DNA of 64,000 bases from Streptomyces sp. NBC_01341 (GTDB lineage Bacteria; Actinomycetota; Actinomycetes; Streptomycetales; Streptomycetaceae): assembly GCF_035946055.1 (NCBI RefSeq), contig NZ_CP108364.1, forward strand, positions 3,348,001 to 3,412,000, given 5' to 3'. Shown in pieces: positions 50,213 to 59,682 of the stretch (its first letter is position 1; each line of letters opens with the position of its first letter). Made by a program: the position numbers and the translations under genes. Under the pieces are notes generated by a model. It saw only the letters and a program-made list of their open reading frames with translations, was not told the origin of the DNA and ran no database searches.

Positions 50213-50626
50213 GTGACCCACACCGCGCGCCGAATCGGCCGAACCCTAGCTCTCGTACTGCCCGTCGTCATGGTCCTGTCCGGGACCCTCGCGGTCACCC
50301 GTGTGCAGTGGTCGGGGCAGGACACCGAGACCCAGTTGCTGACCGCCGCCTCGGAGACCGTGTCCAAGCAGGCCAAGGCACGGACACCGCAGGACATCCT
50401 GCGGGACAAGCTCCTCCTGGAACTCCGGGAGGAGGACCCGGGCGTCGCCCTCACGAGCCTCCAGCGTGCCGTCGAGGGGCGTCCGTCGCTCGCCAGGCAC
50501 TGCATGTCACTCGCCAGGGCCCTGGGCAAGGCGGCCGTCGACCAGTACGGCCCGACCCGCGCCCACCGCTTCTCCCGTCCGGTCTGCGACACCTCGTTCG
50601 CCTCGGGGGTCGCACAGTTCAGCTGA
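50213..50626 (+). CDS. Small exported or membrane-anchored protein
   Basis: A 137-residue protein with an N-terminal hydrophobic segment (residues 9-30, Leu-Ala-Leu-Val-Leu-Pro-Val-Val-Met-Val-Leu-Ser-Gly-Thr-Leu) that is a signal peptide or anchor. The rest is mainly helical and charged (Asp-Ile-Leu-Arg-Asp-Lys-Leu-Leu-Leu-Glu-Leu-Arg-Glu-Glu). Two cysteines (near 97 and 124) may form an external disulfide. I do not recognise a domain. GTG 50213 follows TACGCT by seven bases: leaderless. I recall a similar small gene between msiK and the nucleotidyltransferase gene in S. coelicolor. Confidence 0.72.
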   Translation: MTHTARRIGRTLALVLPVVMVLSGTLAVTRVQWSGQDTETQLLTAASETVSKQAKARTPQDILRDKLLLELREEDPGVALTSLQRAVEGRPSLARHCMSLARALGKAAVDQYGPTRAHRFSRPVCDTSFASGVAQFS

Positions 50627-50662
50627 GCCGGGCATGTCCGGGCACGGCATATCGTGCCTGGC

Positions 50663-51382
50663 ATGCATACGTATCCGACGCAGGCCGTGATCCTGGCGGG
50701 TGGCCAGGGGTCACGGCTGCGCCCGTACACCGATGACCGCCCCAAGCCGATGGTCGAGATCCCGGGAACCGGGACGCCGATCATCGGCCATCAGCTGTCC
50801 TGGCTGGCCTCCGAGGGCGTCACCGATGCCGTGATCTCGTGCGGCCATCTCGCCGGTGTCCTGCAGGAATGGCTGGACTCCGCCGCACTTCCTCTGCGCG
50901 TCACGACCGTCGTCGAGACAGAGCCTCTCGGCCGGGGCGGCGGTCTCAAGCACGCCGCCACGCGGCTCCCCGATCCGTCGGAACCCTGGTACGCCACGAA
51001 CGGCGACATCTGGACCCGCTTCTCCCTGCGGGAGATGGCCGCCTTCCACGCGGAGCGGGACGCCACCGCGACGCTCGCGCTGGCCCGCCCGCGGATTCCG
51101 TGGGGCGCCGTGGAGACGGACGCCTTCGGGCACATCACCGACTTCATCGAGTCTCCGCCGTCGCCGTACCTGATCAACGCGGGCGTGTACGTCTTCGCTC
51201 CCTCCTTCACGGCGCTGCTGCCGGACCGGGGCGACCACGAGCGTACGACGTTCCCCCGGCTGGCCCGCGAGCGCCGGCTGGCCGGATACCCGCTGCCGCA
51301 GGGCGCCTACTGGCGGGCCATCGACACCGCGAAGGACCTCACCGAGGCCGCGAAGGAACTGGGCGCCCACGTGGACGGCTGA
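50663..51382 (+). CDS. Sugar nucleotidyltransferase (NTP_transferase family)
   Basis: A 239-residue enzyme expected to form an NDP-sugar from sugar-1-phosphate and NTP. The nucleotide loop is Val-Ile-Leu-Ala-Gly-Gly-Gln-Gly-Ser-Arg-Leu-Arg-Pro-Tyr-Thr at 9-23, then Arg-Pro-Lys-Pro-Met-Val-Glu-Ile-Pro. The metal Asp is in Ala-Thr-Asn-Gly-Asp-Ile-Trp. It ends without the left-handed beta-helix domain of GlmU or GDP-mannose pyrophosphorylase, so it belongs to the short group (RmlA/heptose/mannose-1-phosphate types). ATG 50663 follows TATCGT by seven bases and is probably leaderless; GTG 50654 is the alternative. The sugar is unknown. Confidence 0.87.
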   Translation: MHTYPTQAVILAGGQGSRLRPYTDDRPKPMVEIPGTGTPIIGHQLSWLASEGVTDAVISCGHLAGVLQEWLDSAALPLRVTTVVETEPLGRGGGLKHAATRLPDPSEPWYATNGDIWTRFSLREMAAFHAERDATATLALARPRIPWGAVETDAFGHITDFIESPPSPYLINAGVYVFAPSFTALLPDRGDHERTTFPRLARERRLAGYPLPQGAYWRAIDTAKDLTEAAKELGAHVDG

Positions 51383-51405
51383 GGCCCTCGCACCCCCGGC
51401 CCATG

Positions 51406-51445
51406 CGTGAGGGCGGCCACCGGATGTCCGGTGGCCGCCCTCACG
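51406..51445. terminator. Bidirectional terminator
   Basis: Perfect 19-bp inverted repeat (51406-51424 with 51427-51445) between converging genes; the loop is only TG on paper, so the top pairs will open. Confidence 0.85.
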
Positions 51446-51461
51446 ACGTGGGGCGCGGCCG

Positions 51462-53102
51462 TCAGCCGAGCAGACCGCCGATCGGGTTCTGGCCGGCGCC
51501 ACCGGACGAACCGCCCCCGGAGCCCCCGTCCGAACCGCCGCCGTCCGAACCACCGGTGGCACCGCCGGAACTGCTGGAACCCGAGGAGCTGGGGCCCGGG
51601 TCCCCGGCCGGCGGCTCCTGCGGCTCCGGCTCCTGCGGCGGAGCCTGCCCGGTGCCCTGCGTCTGGCTGGGCTGCCCCGTGCTCGCCCCCGCGGTCGGGC
51701 CGGACTCACGTGAGGAGTCGGAACCCGGGGTGGACTCCTTGGCCGACGGGGTACCGGGGGCACTGGAGGGAGACGTCTCCGGACGGCGGCCCTCAGGGCT
51801 GCTGGAAGGCTTGCGCTTCTTCGCCTTGGGCTCGCCGGGGAGCGGAGAGCCGGGCAGCTGGTTGGTCGGGTAGCTGTCGGGGCCCGGCACCGTGACGACC
51901 TCGCTGGAACGGACCGCTCCGCCCAGCATGGAACCGACGAGCAGCGTCAGACCGACGACCACGGTGGCCACCGCACTGCCCCGGCGCAGCACCCGGCGGC
52001 GGAGGTCCCCGATCTCCGACCGCGGGCCCAGTGTGCGCCAGGCCTCGCCCGCGAGCCGCCCGTCCAGGGAGTAGACGGGGGCACCCGCGATGACGAGCGG
52101 GCTCCAGGCTGCCAGGAAGATGATGTCCGAGACGCCGTACGTGGCGACGCTGCGCCAGCTGACCGTCACCAGGAGGGCTGCCGAGAGCAGGGCGCCGAAG
52201 GCGGCGGCGACCCGCTGCCACAGGCCGAGGACCGTCAGGACGCCCACGACGACCTGGAGGAAGGCGACCAGGAGCCCGGCGCCGACAGGGTGGGACAGCG
52301 CGAAGTCGCGCAGCGGCTCCGCGGCGGACCACGGGTGCAGCGAGGTCAGCCACTTGACCATGGAGCCCCGGTCGCCGCCCTCGAAGTAGGCGGGGTCGCA
52401 GAGCTTGCCCATGCCGGCGTAGATCGAGATGAAACCGAGCAGGACGCGCAACGGGAGGAGCACGACCCCGAGGTTCATCCTGCGGTCGGGGTAGTAGGCG
52501 TGCCGGACGTTGTCGGCGGCGTGACGGCGCTCCCCGGCGGTGGCTCCGTCACGGCCCTCGCCGTCCCCGGAATCGTCGGCGTAGCCGGTGTCGTATCCGT
52601 CGTGCGGCGGTGTGCCCGCGGAGTCGTAGGCGCCGACGGCCTGCCGCATGGGGGGCAGCAGGGGGCCGCTGCGGCCGCCACCGTGCCGGTGGGGTGCGGG
52701 GACCACGGGGTTGGGCTGGGTCTCGTCGAGGCGCGGGATGACCTGGGTGCCACCGCCCGCGTCGTCGTAGCCCGCGCCGAAGTCGCCGCCGGGGCGGGTG
52801 TCGAGGTGGCCGACGGTGGAGTTCCGTACGGCCTGCAGGAGTCCGCTCGCACCGGGGTCGCCCGGCTCGGACCTGCCGCTCCAGACGACGGGAGCCCGCC
52901 TGCGGGCTCCCGCTCCGCTCATGGCGGGGATCCGCGCCGGCCCGGCGGAGCCCAGGGGGCGCAGACGTGTGCGCTGACCCGGGGCGAGCTGCACCCGGAA
53001 GCTGGCGTGGCTGACGATGACCTGCGCGGGGTCGCTGTCCACCTTCGTCATGCTCAGGGCGGGTTGGTCGTCGAACCGCGGCGTTCTGGTGTCCACACTC
53101 AT
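51462..53102 (-). CDS. DoxX-family membrane protein with long disordered ends
   Basis: A 546-residue protein. Residues 1-205 are disordered and charged/Gly-rich. Residues 210-365 hold a DoxX domain with four spans: Leu-Gly-Val-Val-Leu-Leu-Pro-Leu-Arg-Val-Leu-Leu-Gly-Phe-Ile-Ser, a Gly-Leu-Leu-Val-Ala-Phe-Leu-Gln-Val-Val-Val-Gly segment, Gly-Ala-Leu-Leu-Ser-Ala-Ala-Leu-Leu-Val, and Asp-Ile-Ile-Phe-Leu-Ala-Ala-Trp. A further span lies near 390-410. The last 130 residues are Ser/Gly/Pro-rich and probably outside the membrane. DoxX proteins act in redox and thiol-stress complexes in mycobacteria; here the function is open. ATG 53102 is the only good start, without a clear ribosome site. Confidence 0.82.
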   Translation of the reverse strand: MSVDTRTPRFDDQPALSMTKVDSDPAQVIVSHASFRVQLAPGQRTRLRPLGSAGPARIPAMSGAGARRRAPVVWSGRSEPGDPGASGLLQAVRNSTVGHLDTRPGGDFGAGYDDAGGGTQVIPRLDETQPNPVVPAPHRHGGGRSGPLLPPMRQAVGAYDSAGTPPHDGYDTGYADDSGDGEGRDGATAGERRHAADNVRHAYYPDRRMNLGVVLLPLRVLLGFISIYAGMGKLCDPAYFEGGDRGSMVKWLTSLHPWSAAEPLRDFALSHPVGAGLLVAFLQVVVGVLTVLGLWQRVAAAFGALLSAALLVTVSWRSVATYGVSDIIFLAAWSPLVIAGAPVYSLDGRLAGEAWRTLGPRSEIGDLRRRVLRRGSAVATVVVGLTLLVGSMLGGAVRSSEVVTVPGPDSYPTNQLPGSPLPGEPKAKKRKPSSSPEGRRPETSPSSAPGTPSAKESTPGSDSSRESGPTAGASTGQPSQTQGTGQAPPQEPEPQEPPAGDPGPSSSGSSSSGGATGGSDGGGSDGGSGGGSSGGAGQNPIGGLLG

Positions 53103-53531
53103 CTAACCGAGTGATGTGTGATTAGGACACTGCCTTGACGCATCGGAAGTGTCCGAGACCCGTCAACATCCGTCCACACCTGGCGAGTCGGCCGAATCCC
53201 GGCACGCGGAGCGCGATGCCAGACGCCGGTGCGGACGTCCCGGCGGAGCGGCGACGTCCTGCGGGACAGCGGCAGGCGAACGGCACCGGACGGCCCGGGG
53301 CGAGCCCTTGGCCCAGGGTCTTTGTCTCCCACGGCCGCAGGAGGGCGAGCCCGTACGGAGATCCGCCACCACAGCGGGTGCAGCGCCGCGCGGACAGGTG
53401 GCGTACTCCGCCTGAACTGGCGACGACCCGGCGTCATGGATTACGCGTAACGCGCCTCGCCGGGGTACCGGCGGGACGCACGGGGCGCGGCGTCGAGGAG
53501 AATCCCGGCCGCCCCGCCCCGCCACCGCGGC
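53103..53531. other. Intergenic stretch without a supported gene
   Basis: 429 bases between the doxX-like start and the rlmB stop. Several open frames exist because of GC bias, but none has a ribosome site or protein-like composition. The promoter of the doxX-like gene must lie at its left end. Confidence 0.5.
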
Positions 53532-54488
53532 TCACGCCCGGCGGCGGGCCACCTCGTAGAGCACGATGCCCGCGGCCACACCGGCGTTCAGCGATTCGGC
53601 GCCGCCCGGCATCGAGATCCGGACCCGGTAGTCGCACGTCTCGCCGACGAGGCGGCCGAGCCCCTTGCCCTCGCTGCCGATGACGATGACGACGGGGCCC
53701 GCCAGCTCCTGCAGGTCCTCGACGGTGTGCTCGCCGTCGGCGGCGAGGCCGACCACGGTGAGGCCCGCCTTCTGGTAGCCCTCAAGGGCGCGGGTCAGAT
53801 TGGTGACGCGCGAGACGGGAGTACGAGCCGCGGTGCCGGCCGAGGACTTCCAGGCCCCGGCCGTCATGCCGGCCGCCCGGCGCTCGGGGACGACCACGCC
53901 GTGACCGCCGAAGGCGGAGACGGAGCGCACGATCGCGCCGAGGTTACGGGGGTCGGTGACGCCGTCGAGCGCGACGATCAGCGGGTCCTCGTTGTTGTCG
54001 TACGCGGCGGCGGTGAGGTCCTCCGGGTGCGCGTACTCGTAGGGCGGGACCTGGAGGACGAGGCCCTGGTGGTTCAGGCCGTTCGTCATCCGGTCGAGCT
54101 CGGGGCGCGGGGCCTCCATGAGGTGGATGTTGCCGCGCTCACCGGCGAGCTGCAGCGCCTCGCGGACCCGCTCGTCGTTGTCGATGTACTGCTGGACGTA
54201 GAGCGTGGTCGCGGGGACACCGTCGCGCAGCGCCTCGAAGACCGGGTTACGGCCGACGACCATCTCCGAGGTGCCCTTGGCGCCACCACGGCGCGGGGCG
54301 GGACGGCGGGCCGCGGCCTGCTTGGCCTGGGCGTTCGCCACCCTGTTCTTCTTGTGTCCCTTACGGACGGAGGCGGGCGGCGTCGGTCCCTTGCCTTCGA
54401 GACCACGGCGTCGCTGGCCACCGCTGCCGACCTGCATGCCCTTCTTGTTGGACGTGCGGCGGTTCCTGCGCTGGCTGTTCCCGGCCAT
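53532..54488 (-). CDS. rlmB: 23S rRNA 2-prime-O-ribose methyltransferase RlmB (SpoU family)
   Basis: A 318-residue SPOUT methyltransferase that methylates 23S rRNA guanosine in the peptidyl-transferase region. A basic, disordered N-terminus (1-75) precedes the substrate-binding L30e-like domain (Val-Val-Gly-Arg-Asn-Pro-Val-Phe-Glu-Ala-Leu). The knotted catalytic domain has the three SpoU motifs: Asp-Gly-Val-Thr-Asp-Pro-Arg-Asn-Leu-Gly-Ala, Ile-Gly-Ser-Glu-Gly-Lys-Gly-Leu, and Ile-Ser-Met-Pro-Gly-Gly-Ala-Glu-Ser-Leu-Asn. ATG 54488 has AGG-rich bases upstream. It lies downstream of cysS on the same strand, separated by a hairpin. Confidence 0.94.
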   Translation of the reverse strand: MAGNSQRRNRRTSNKKGMQVGSGGQRRRGLEGKGPTPPASVRKGHKKNRVANAQAKQAAARRPAPRRGGAKGTSEMVVGRNPVFEALRDGVPATTLYVQQYIDNDERVREALQLAGERGNIHLMEAPRPELDRMTNGLNHQGLVLQVPPYEYAHPEDLTAAAYDNNEDPLIVALDGVTDPRNLGAIVRSVSAFGGHGVVVPERRAAGMTAGAWKSSAGTAARTPVSRVTNLTRALEGYQKAGLTVVGLAADGEHTVEDLQELAGPVVIVIGSEGKGLGRLVGETCDYRVRISMPGGAESLNAGVAAGIVLYEVARRRA

Positions 54489-54533
54489 GACCTACCTGTT
54501 TCGTTGCTTCAGAAAAACGTCGTCAAGTGAAAG

Positions 54534-54561
54534 TGTGCCGCCCGGACGGCCGGGCGGCACA
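54534..54561 (-). terminator. Hairpin between cysS and rlmB
   Basis: Perfect 12-bp stem (54534-54545 with 54550-54561), 34 bases after the cysS stop. Confidence 0.7.
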
Positions 54562-54594
54562 TTTGCGCTGCTCACGCATGGTGCGAGGACCCGC

Positions 54595-55995
54595 TCAGCG
54601 CGGCCCGAGCGTCCACCGGGGCCCCGTGGGGCCGTCCTCGATGACGATGCCGGACTGGTTGAGCTGGTCGCGGATGGCATCGGCGGCGGGCCAGTCCTTC
54701 CGCTCGCGTGCCGACTGCCGCTGGTCGAGGACCAGCCGTACGAGGGTGTCGACCACGCCGTGCAGATCCTCACCGCGGTCGCTCTCGCCCGCCCAGTGCG
54801 GGTCGAGCGGGTCCAGACCGAGGACGCCGAGCATGGCGCGCACCTCGGCGAGACGCGCGACCGCGGCCTCCTTGTCGTCGGCCGCGAGAGCGGAGTTGCC
54901 CTGCCGGACCGTGGTGTGGACGATCGCGAGCGCCTGCGGGACGCCCAGGTCGTCGTCCATCGCCTCGGCGAACGCGGGCGGCACCTCGGCGGCGGCCGCG
55001 ACCGGACCCCCGGCCTTCTCCACCACGCGCTGGACGAAGCCCTCGATCCGCGCGAAGGCCGACTCGGCCTCGCGCAGGGAGTCCTCGCTGTACTCGATCA
55101 TGGAACGGTAGTGCGGGGTGCCGAGGTAGTACCGCAGGACGATGGGGCGCCAGGCCTTCACCATCTCGCTGACCAGGACGGAGTTGCCGAGGGACTTCGA
55201 CATCTTCTCGCCGGACATCGTGACCCAGCCGTTGTGCACCCAGTACTTCGCGAACTCGTCGCCGAAGGCCTTGGCCTGGGCGATCTCGTTCTCGTGGTGC
55301 GGGAAGATCAGGTCGATGCCGCCGCCGTGGATGTCGAAGGCGCTGCCGAGGTACTTGTGGGCCATCGCCGAGCACTCCAGGTGCCAGCCGGGCCGGCCGC
55401 GGCCCCACGGGGTCTCCCAGCTCGGCTCGCCGGGCTTGGCGGCCTTCCACATGGCGAAGTCCCGCAGGTCGCGCTTGCCGGTCTCGTTGTCGCCCGAGGG
55501 CTGGCGCAGGTCGTCCAGGTCCTGGTTGGACAGCTCGAGATATCCCTCGTACGAGCGCACGTCGAAGTAGACGTTGCCGTCGGCCTCGTAGGCGTGGCCG
55601 CGCTCGATGAGGCCGCGCATCATCTCGACCATCTCGGTGATGTGGCCGGTGGCGCGCGGCTCGTACGTCGGCGGGAGGCAGCCCAGGGTGTCGTAACCGG
55701 CGTTGAACGCCCGCTCGTTCTCGTAGCCGATGGCCCACCAGGGGCGCCCCTGCTCGGCCGACTTCTTGATGATTTTGTCGTCGATGTCGGTGACGTTCCT
55801 GATGAACGTGACGTCGTAACCGCGGTACTCGAACCAGCGGCGCATGATGTCGAAGTTCAGCCCCGACCGGATGTGACCGATGTGCGGGGCGGCCTGGACA
55901 GTCGCGCCACAGAGGTAGATCGAGACGCAGCCCGCTGTGAGCGGGGTGAAGTCACGGATCTGCCGGGCGTTGGTGTCGTGCAGGCGAATAGTCAC
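54595..55995 (-). CDS. cysS: Cysteinyl-tRNA synthetase
   Basis: A 466-residue class I aminoacyl-tRNA synthetase, full length. The HIGH motif is Pro-His-Ile-Gly-His-Ile-Arg near residue 38. The KMSKS motif is Glu-Lys-Met-Ser-Lys-Ser-Leu-Gly-Asn near 265. Zinc-binding Cys/His residues include Cys29 (Tyr-Leu-Cys-Gly-Ala-Thr-Val), Cys in Trp-His-Leu-Glu-Cys-Ser and His in Phe-Pro-His-His-Glu-Asn-Glu. GTG 55995 is six bases after TACCCT with no ribosome site: leaderless. It charges tRNA-Cys. The similar MshC ligase lacks this length and C-terminal domain. Confidence 0.97.
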   Translation of the reverse strand: MTIRLHDTNARQIRDFTPLTAGCVSIYLCGATVQAAPHIGHIRSGLNFDIMRRWFEYRGYDVTFIRNVTDIDDKIIKKSAEQGRPWWAIGYENERAFNAGYDTLGCLPPTYEPRATGHITEMVEMMRGLIERGHAYEADGNVYFDVRSYEGYLELSNQDLDDLRQPSGDNETGKRDLRDFAMWKAAKPGEPSWETPWGRGRPGWHLECSAMAHKYLGSAFDIHGGGIDLIFPHHENEIAQAKAFGDEFAKYWVHNGWVTMSGEKMSKSLGNSVLVSEMVKAWRPIVLRYYLGTPHYRSMIEYSEDSLREAESAFARIEGFVQRVVEKAGGPVAAAAEVPPAFAEAMDDDLGVPQALAIVHTTVRQGNSALAADDKEAAVARLAEVRAMLGVLGLDPLDPHWAGESDRGEDLHGVVDTLVRLVLDQRQSARERKDWPAADAIRDQLNQSGIVIEDGPTGPRWTLGPR

Positions 55996-56117
55996 GCCTC
56001 AAGGGTAGTGGGCCCGCACCAGTGCCCAGCGCCCCCTGTGGAAAACGTGTCACAACTAATCGATGACGGTGGCGCCGGGCGCCCGCGCGGCCCCTCCCGC
56101 GGGCAGCGTCAGGGCGC

Positions 56118-56146
56118 CCCGGGCCCGCCGCGGCTGCGGGCCCGGG
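56118..56146 (-). terminator. Terminator after ispF
   Basis: Perfect 11-bp GC stem (56118-56128 with 56136-56146) between ispF and cysS, in agreement with a separate promoter for cysS. Confidence 0.65.
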
Positions 56147-56154
56147 CTCCCGGG

Positions 56155-56670
56155 TCAGCCCGTGGCGCGGTAGACCAGCGCGGTCGCGATGCCCGCGACG
56201 CCCTCGCCCCGGCCGGTGAACCCGAGGCCGTCGGAGGTGGCAGCGGACAGGGAGACGGGGGCGCCGACCGCGTCGGAGAGCACCTTCTGCGCCTCCTCCC
56301 GGCGCTTGCCGATCTTCGGGCGCAGACCGACGACCTGCACGGCGACATTGCCGATCCCGAAGCCCTCGGACCGCACGATCCGCGCGGCCTCGGTGAGGAG
56401 GGTGACCCCGGAGGCTCCGGACCACTCGGGACGGCCGGTGCCGAAGTGCTGCCCCAGGTCGCCGAGTCCGGCGGCCGAGAACAGGGCGTTGCAGGCAGCG
56501 TGGGCCACGACGTCCGCGTCGGAGTGCCCGGCCAGACCGGGCCCCTCGCCCTCCCAGAGCAGACCCGCGCACCAGAGGTCGCGGCCCTCCTCGAACGCGT
56601 GGATGTCGGTCCCGATCCCGACGAGCGGAATCACGGGCACGGACTGCTCACGTGCTGTTTCAGAACCCAT
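56155..56670 (-). CDS. ispF: 2-C-methyl-D-erythritol 2,4-cyclodiphosphate synthase
   Basis: A 171-residue MEP-pathway enzyme that cyclises CDP-ME-2-phosphate, acting as a zinc-dependent trimer. The zinc ligands are in Gly-Thr-Asp-Ile-His-Ala-Phe at about 20-26 and in Ala-Gly-His-Ser-Asp-Ala-Asp-Val near 47-54. The nucleotide-contact Ser-Ala-Ala-Thr-Ser-Asp is near 143. Its first 11 bases overlap the end of ispD, so the two are translationally coupled, as in many bacteria. The product feeds isoprenoid synthesis. Confidence 0.97.
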   Translation of the reverse strand: MGSETAREQSVPVIPLVGIGTDIHAFEEGRDLWCAGLLWEGEGPGLAGHSDADVVAHAACNALFSAAGLGDLGQHFGTGRPEWSGASGVTLLTEAARIVRSEGFGIGNVAVQVVGLRPKIGKRREEAQKVLSDAVGAPVSLSAATSDGLGFTGRGEGVAGIATALVYRATG

Positions 56671-57424
56671 CGTTCGCCCTCCGGCGTGCGAGAACGGCCT
56701 CGGCCAGGACCAGGTCCAGCGGCCGGGTCACCTTGAATGCCTCTTCGTGGCCGGGCACGACGACGACGGTCCCGCCCAGCCGCTCGACCATGCCCGCGTC
56801 GTCCGTCGCCCCGTCCCCGTCGACGGCCACACGCTCGTGCGCCCGGACCAGCGTGGCCCGGTCGAAACCCTGAGGCGTCTGCACGGCCCGCAGTCGCGCC
56901 CGTACGGGGGTCGAGAGCACCGGCTCGGGAGCGCCCGGCTCCCCCGGCTCGACCTCCTTGACCGTGTCGGCGAGCGGCAGCGCGGGGACGACCGCGGGTG
57001 CCCCGTCACGCACGGCCTCGATGACGGCGTCCACTGTGTCGACGGGCACGAGCGGCCGCGCGGCGTCGTGGACCAGCACGACGGAGACGTCGTCCGGCAG
57101 GGCGTCGATGCCCAGCCTCACGGACTCCTGGCGTGTGGCGCCGCCGGGGACGACGACGTAATCGGTGCGCTCGGGCAGCGCGTGGCCGTCGATGAGGTTC
57201 TTGACCTCGGGCGCGCCGTCCGGGGGCGCGACCACGACGACGAGCGAGACGGCGCGGGACGCGGCCATCGCCCGTACCGCGTGGATGAGCATCGGGGTAC
57301 CGCCGAGGGCGCGCAGCGCCTTGGGAGTACCCGGGCCGAGCCGCACCCCGCGGCCGGCCGCGGGGATCACCGCTGCGGTGCGGCCGGTACTCGGTTCAGC
57401 GGGCGTCGGGGACATCGGTGACAT
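56660..57424 (-). CDS. ispD: 2-C-methyl-D-erythritol 4-phosphate cytidylyltransferase
   Basis: A 254-residue MEP-pathway enzyme that joins CTP and MEP. The CTP loop is [12 protein letters not shown] at about 18-29, with Pro-Lys-Ala-Leu following. Other signs are [20 protein letters not shown], and Thr-Pro-Gln-Gly-Phe-Asp-Arg. GGAG nine bases upstream supports ATG 57424 (a second ATG is at 57415). The long upstream open frame is Arg/Pro-rich and not part of the protein. The open frame ends inside ispF. Confidence 0.95.
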   Translation of the reverse strand: MSPMSPTPAEPSTGRTAAVIPAAGRGVRLGPGTPKALRALGGTPMLIHAVRAMAASRAVSLVVVVAPPDGAPEVKNLIDGHALPERTDYVVVPGGATRQESVRLGIDALPDDVSVVLVHDAARPLVPVDTVDAVIEAVRDGAPAVVPALPLADTVKEVEPGEPGAPEPVLSTPVRARLRAVQTPQGFDRATLVRAHERVAVDGDGATDDAGMVERLGGTVVVVPGHEEAFKVTRPLDLVLAEAVLARRRANDGF

Positions 57425-57677
57425 CGGTTGCACTCCGAAGCTTCGGCAGGTTTGTTTCCACGGCCGACATGGGTAGTGGGCCCAGTGAGCCGGGCGCGAC
57501 GCCTCGACCTGACCGGGACCCCTTCCGTGACCCCTGGTCGGCCGAGCCGCCGACAGGGCTTGAAGAGGGTGCGAGGTTATCGAGGGACGCGACACCGGGA
57601 CGCGGCCGGGGTAGGTCTCCCGGATCCCGCCACCGGAGGCTGCCCCCGTCGGCTCCGCGCTGCCCGGGAGACGAAAC

Positions 57678-57735
57678 ATGCCGCGGTGCCTGATGACTCG
57701 CCGTAAAAACGGCTCGTCAGCAGGCACCGCGGCAT
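57678..57735 (-). terminator. Terminator between the carD-type gene and ispD
   Basis: A two-part hairpin: outer 15-bp perfect stem (57678-57692 with 57721-57735), internal loop, then GCCGT/ACGGC around AAAA. It separates the regulator from ispDF. The rest of 57425-57792 shows no gene. Confidence 0.82.
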
Positions 57736-57792
57736 ATGTACACAGACCGGACACTTCTCGCCGGTGTCATCCGGTCATCGGTGTCGTCCGGA

Positions 57793-58275
57793 TCAGGACG
57801 CGAGAACCTCGTCGAGAAGGGCCTCGGCCTTGTCCTCGTTCGTGTTCTCCGCGAGGGCGAGCTCGCTCACCAGGATCTGGCGGGCCTTGGCGAGCATGCG
57901 CTTCTCACCTGCGGAGAGACCACGCTCGCGCTCGCGACGCCACAGGTCACGAACCACTTCGGCGACCTTGATGACATCGCCGGAGGCGAGCTTCTCGAGA
58001 TTTGCCTTGTAGCGTCGGGACCAGTTCGTCGGCTCTTCGGCGTACGGTGCGCGCAGCACCTCGAAGACCCGGTCCAGGCCTTCCTGCCCGACCACGTCAC
58101 GCACACCGACGAACTCCGCGTTGTCCGCCGGCACACGAACCGTCAGGTCGCCCTGGGCGACCTTGAGCACCAAGTAGGTCTTGTCCACGCCTTTGATCTG
58201 GCGAGTTTCGATAGCCTCGATCAGCGCGGCCCCGTGATGGGGATAGACCACGGTGTCGCCAACCTTGAACGTCAT
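57793..58275 (-). CDS. carD: CarD-family transcriptional regulator
   Basis: A 160-residue RNA-polymerase-binding regulator. The N-terminal RNAP-interaction (Tudor-like) domain is clear: [15 protein letters not shown] then [11 protein letters not shown]. The C-terminal helical domain has Asn-Trp-Ser-Arg-Arg-Tyr-Lys-Ala-Asn and [10 protein letters not shown]. It is essential in mycobacteria, where it stabilises the open complex at rRNA and other promoters. It is separated from ispD by a terminator. A near-identical neighbour order is known in S. coelicolor. Confidence 0.96.
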   Translation of the reverse strand: MTFKVGDTVVYPHHGAALIEAIETRQIKGVDKTYLVLKVAQGDLTVRVPADNAEFVGVRDVVGQEGLDRVFEVLRAPYAEEPTNWSRRYKANLEKLASGDVIKVAEVVRDLWRRERERGLSAGEKRMLAKARQILVSELALAENTNEDKAEALLDEVLAS

Positions 58276-58980
58276 GTGACAGGTACCCCTTCCGTGGCTA
58301 TCCAGAGTAACACGAGAACAGCTTCTCCTGAATGGCGTTTTCGCAGGTCAGGGCATATCTCAGGGCTTGACAACTGCAACACGAACGTGCTGCGGAGGCC
58401 TTCCGGAAGGCGATATTCGCAGGTCGGAGCGGGCGTACGGGCGAGCCGAAACGCACCCGTCACACGGCCCGGAAGTCCTCCAGAAGGGGACGAACATCCC
58501 GTTTTGTCGCGTTCCGGATGGTGAACTTTCCCTGCCCCGTTCGAACATCGATCACTCGTACGGGCCTTAGCTCCATGGTCAATGAAATTGATCAACGGTT
58601 GCAGGCCGGGTGGATTATGCGCGCGAAATGCGCCGCCCCGGGGAATTGGATCACCGCGCGCTCAACACGCCGCCGGACCGCCTTATGTGAACGCGGTGCG
58701 AATCCACGCGGCCGCGGGCCGCCGGACCGCACGGAACACCTCACGCATCCACCCCGGCGGGCCGCGGGCCGGGCGCGTCGGCCGCCGGACACCTCCGCGT
58801 CGGCGTGCACGGTCCGCAGTCCGACCGTCCCGGGGGGCGGGTCGGGTGCGGGCCCGGGACGACGGCTCGGTAACCTGAAGCCCGCTGACACACACTTAGG
58901 GCGGCTTTACGGCCGCTCGGGCCTTCCTGTCCGCAGAGTCCGAAGTCCGCAGTCCGAACGTTCAAGGAGTTGCCGCCGCC
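58276..58980. other. Long divergent intergenic region
   Basis: 705 bases between the divergent carD-type and lipoprotein genes. The left 300 bases are noticeably less GC-rich and should hold the carD promoter. The right part is Arg/Pro-coding-like in several frames, but none has a start with a ribosome site. I see no RNA gene and no clear operator. Confidence 0.5.
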
Positions 58981-59643
58981 GTGAGCCGCAGCCTTCGACA
59001 CGGCGCCCTCGCCGCCACTGCCCTCGTGTTCTCGATCGCCACCCTGTCCGCCTGCGGTGCCGGCAACAACGCGCAGACGCTCCAGGTCAGGCCGGACAAC
59101 GCAGCCACCGCTGTCGACGGCATCAAGATCCAGAACCTCAACGTGATCACGCAGCCGGATCACGAGGCCGAGGGCCCGGCCGTCATCAGCGCCACCCTCT
59201 TCAACGACACCACGAAGCGTGAGGTCCTGGAGAAGATCACTCTGCCCGGCGGAAACGCCACGGTGAAGCTCCATCCCGCCAAGGGCAAGGGCCCGCTCGT
59301 GCTCCCGGCCGGCGGACGGCTCGTGCTCGGCGGCAAGAACAACGCCTCCGCCGTGATCGAGAACGGCCGTCAGGTCGGTGCGGACGGAAGCGTGCAGAAC
59401 GTGGCCTTCACGTTCAGCGAGACCGGGGACATCGAGCTCGGCGCCTCCGTCGTGCCGGCGACCAGCTTCTTCGAGAAGTTCGGCCCCAGCACGCTGCCGA
59501 CTCCGAAGCCCACGGCCACCCCCTCGGGCGACGCGTCCGAGACTCCGGGTGCCGAATCCGGCAGCCCGTCCGCGTCCGGCGAACCGTCGACGCCTGCGGA
59601 CGGATCGGCCACCCCGTCGGACGAGGCCTCCGCCTCCGAGTGA
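58981..59643 (+). CDS. Lipoprotein, copper-chaperone/DUF461-like
   Basis: A 220-residue lipoprotein. The lipobox is Ala-Thr-Leu-Ser-Ala-Cys-Gly with Cys near 25. The body (45-165) is a cupredoxin-like beta sandwich: Ile-Lys-Ile-Gln-Asn-Leu-Asn-Val, Gly-Pro-Ala-Val-Ile-Ser-Ala-Thr-Leu-Phe-Asn, and Leu-Val-Leu-Pro-Ala-Gly-Gly-Arg-Leu-Val-Leu-Gly-Gly, resembling the PCu(A)C/DUF461 family. But the Met/His copper ligands of true PCu(A)C proteins are missing, so metal binding is doubtful. The tail (165-220) is Ser/Pro/Thr-rich. The start is GTG 58981 with AAGGAG twelve bases upstream. A long palindrome ends the transcript. Confidence 0.78.
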   Translation: MSRSLRHGALAATALVFSIATLSACGAGNNAQTLQVRPDNAATAVDGIKIQNLNVITQPDHEAEGPAVISATLFNDTTKREVLEKITLPGGNATVKLHPAKGKGPLVLPAGGRLVLGGKNNASAVIENGRQVGADGSVQNVAFTFSETGDIELGASVVPATSFFEKFGPSTLPTPKPTATPSGDASETPGAESGSPSASGEPSTPADGSATPSDEASASE

Positions 59644-59682
59644 CACGTACGCGCCCGCCCGTCGCGGGCGGACGCACGCGCG

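Noticed and set aside
58276..58980. Possible PhoP half-site (GTTCACC on the minus strand near 58520)
   Set aside because: A single unit without the 11-base direct repeat; expected by chance.
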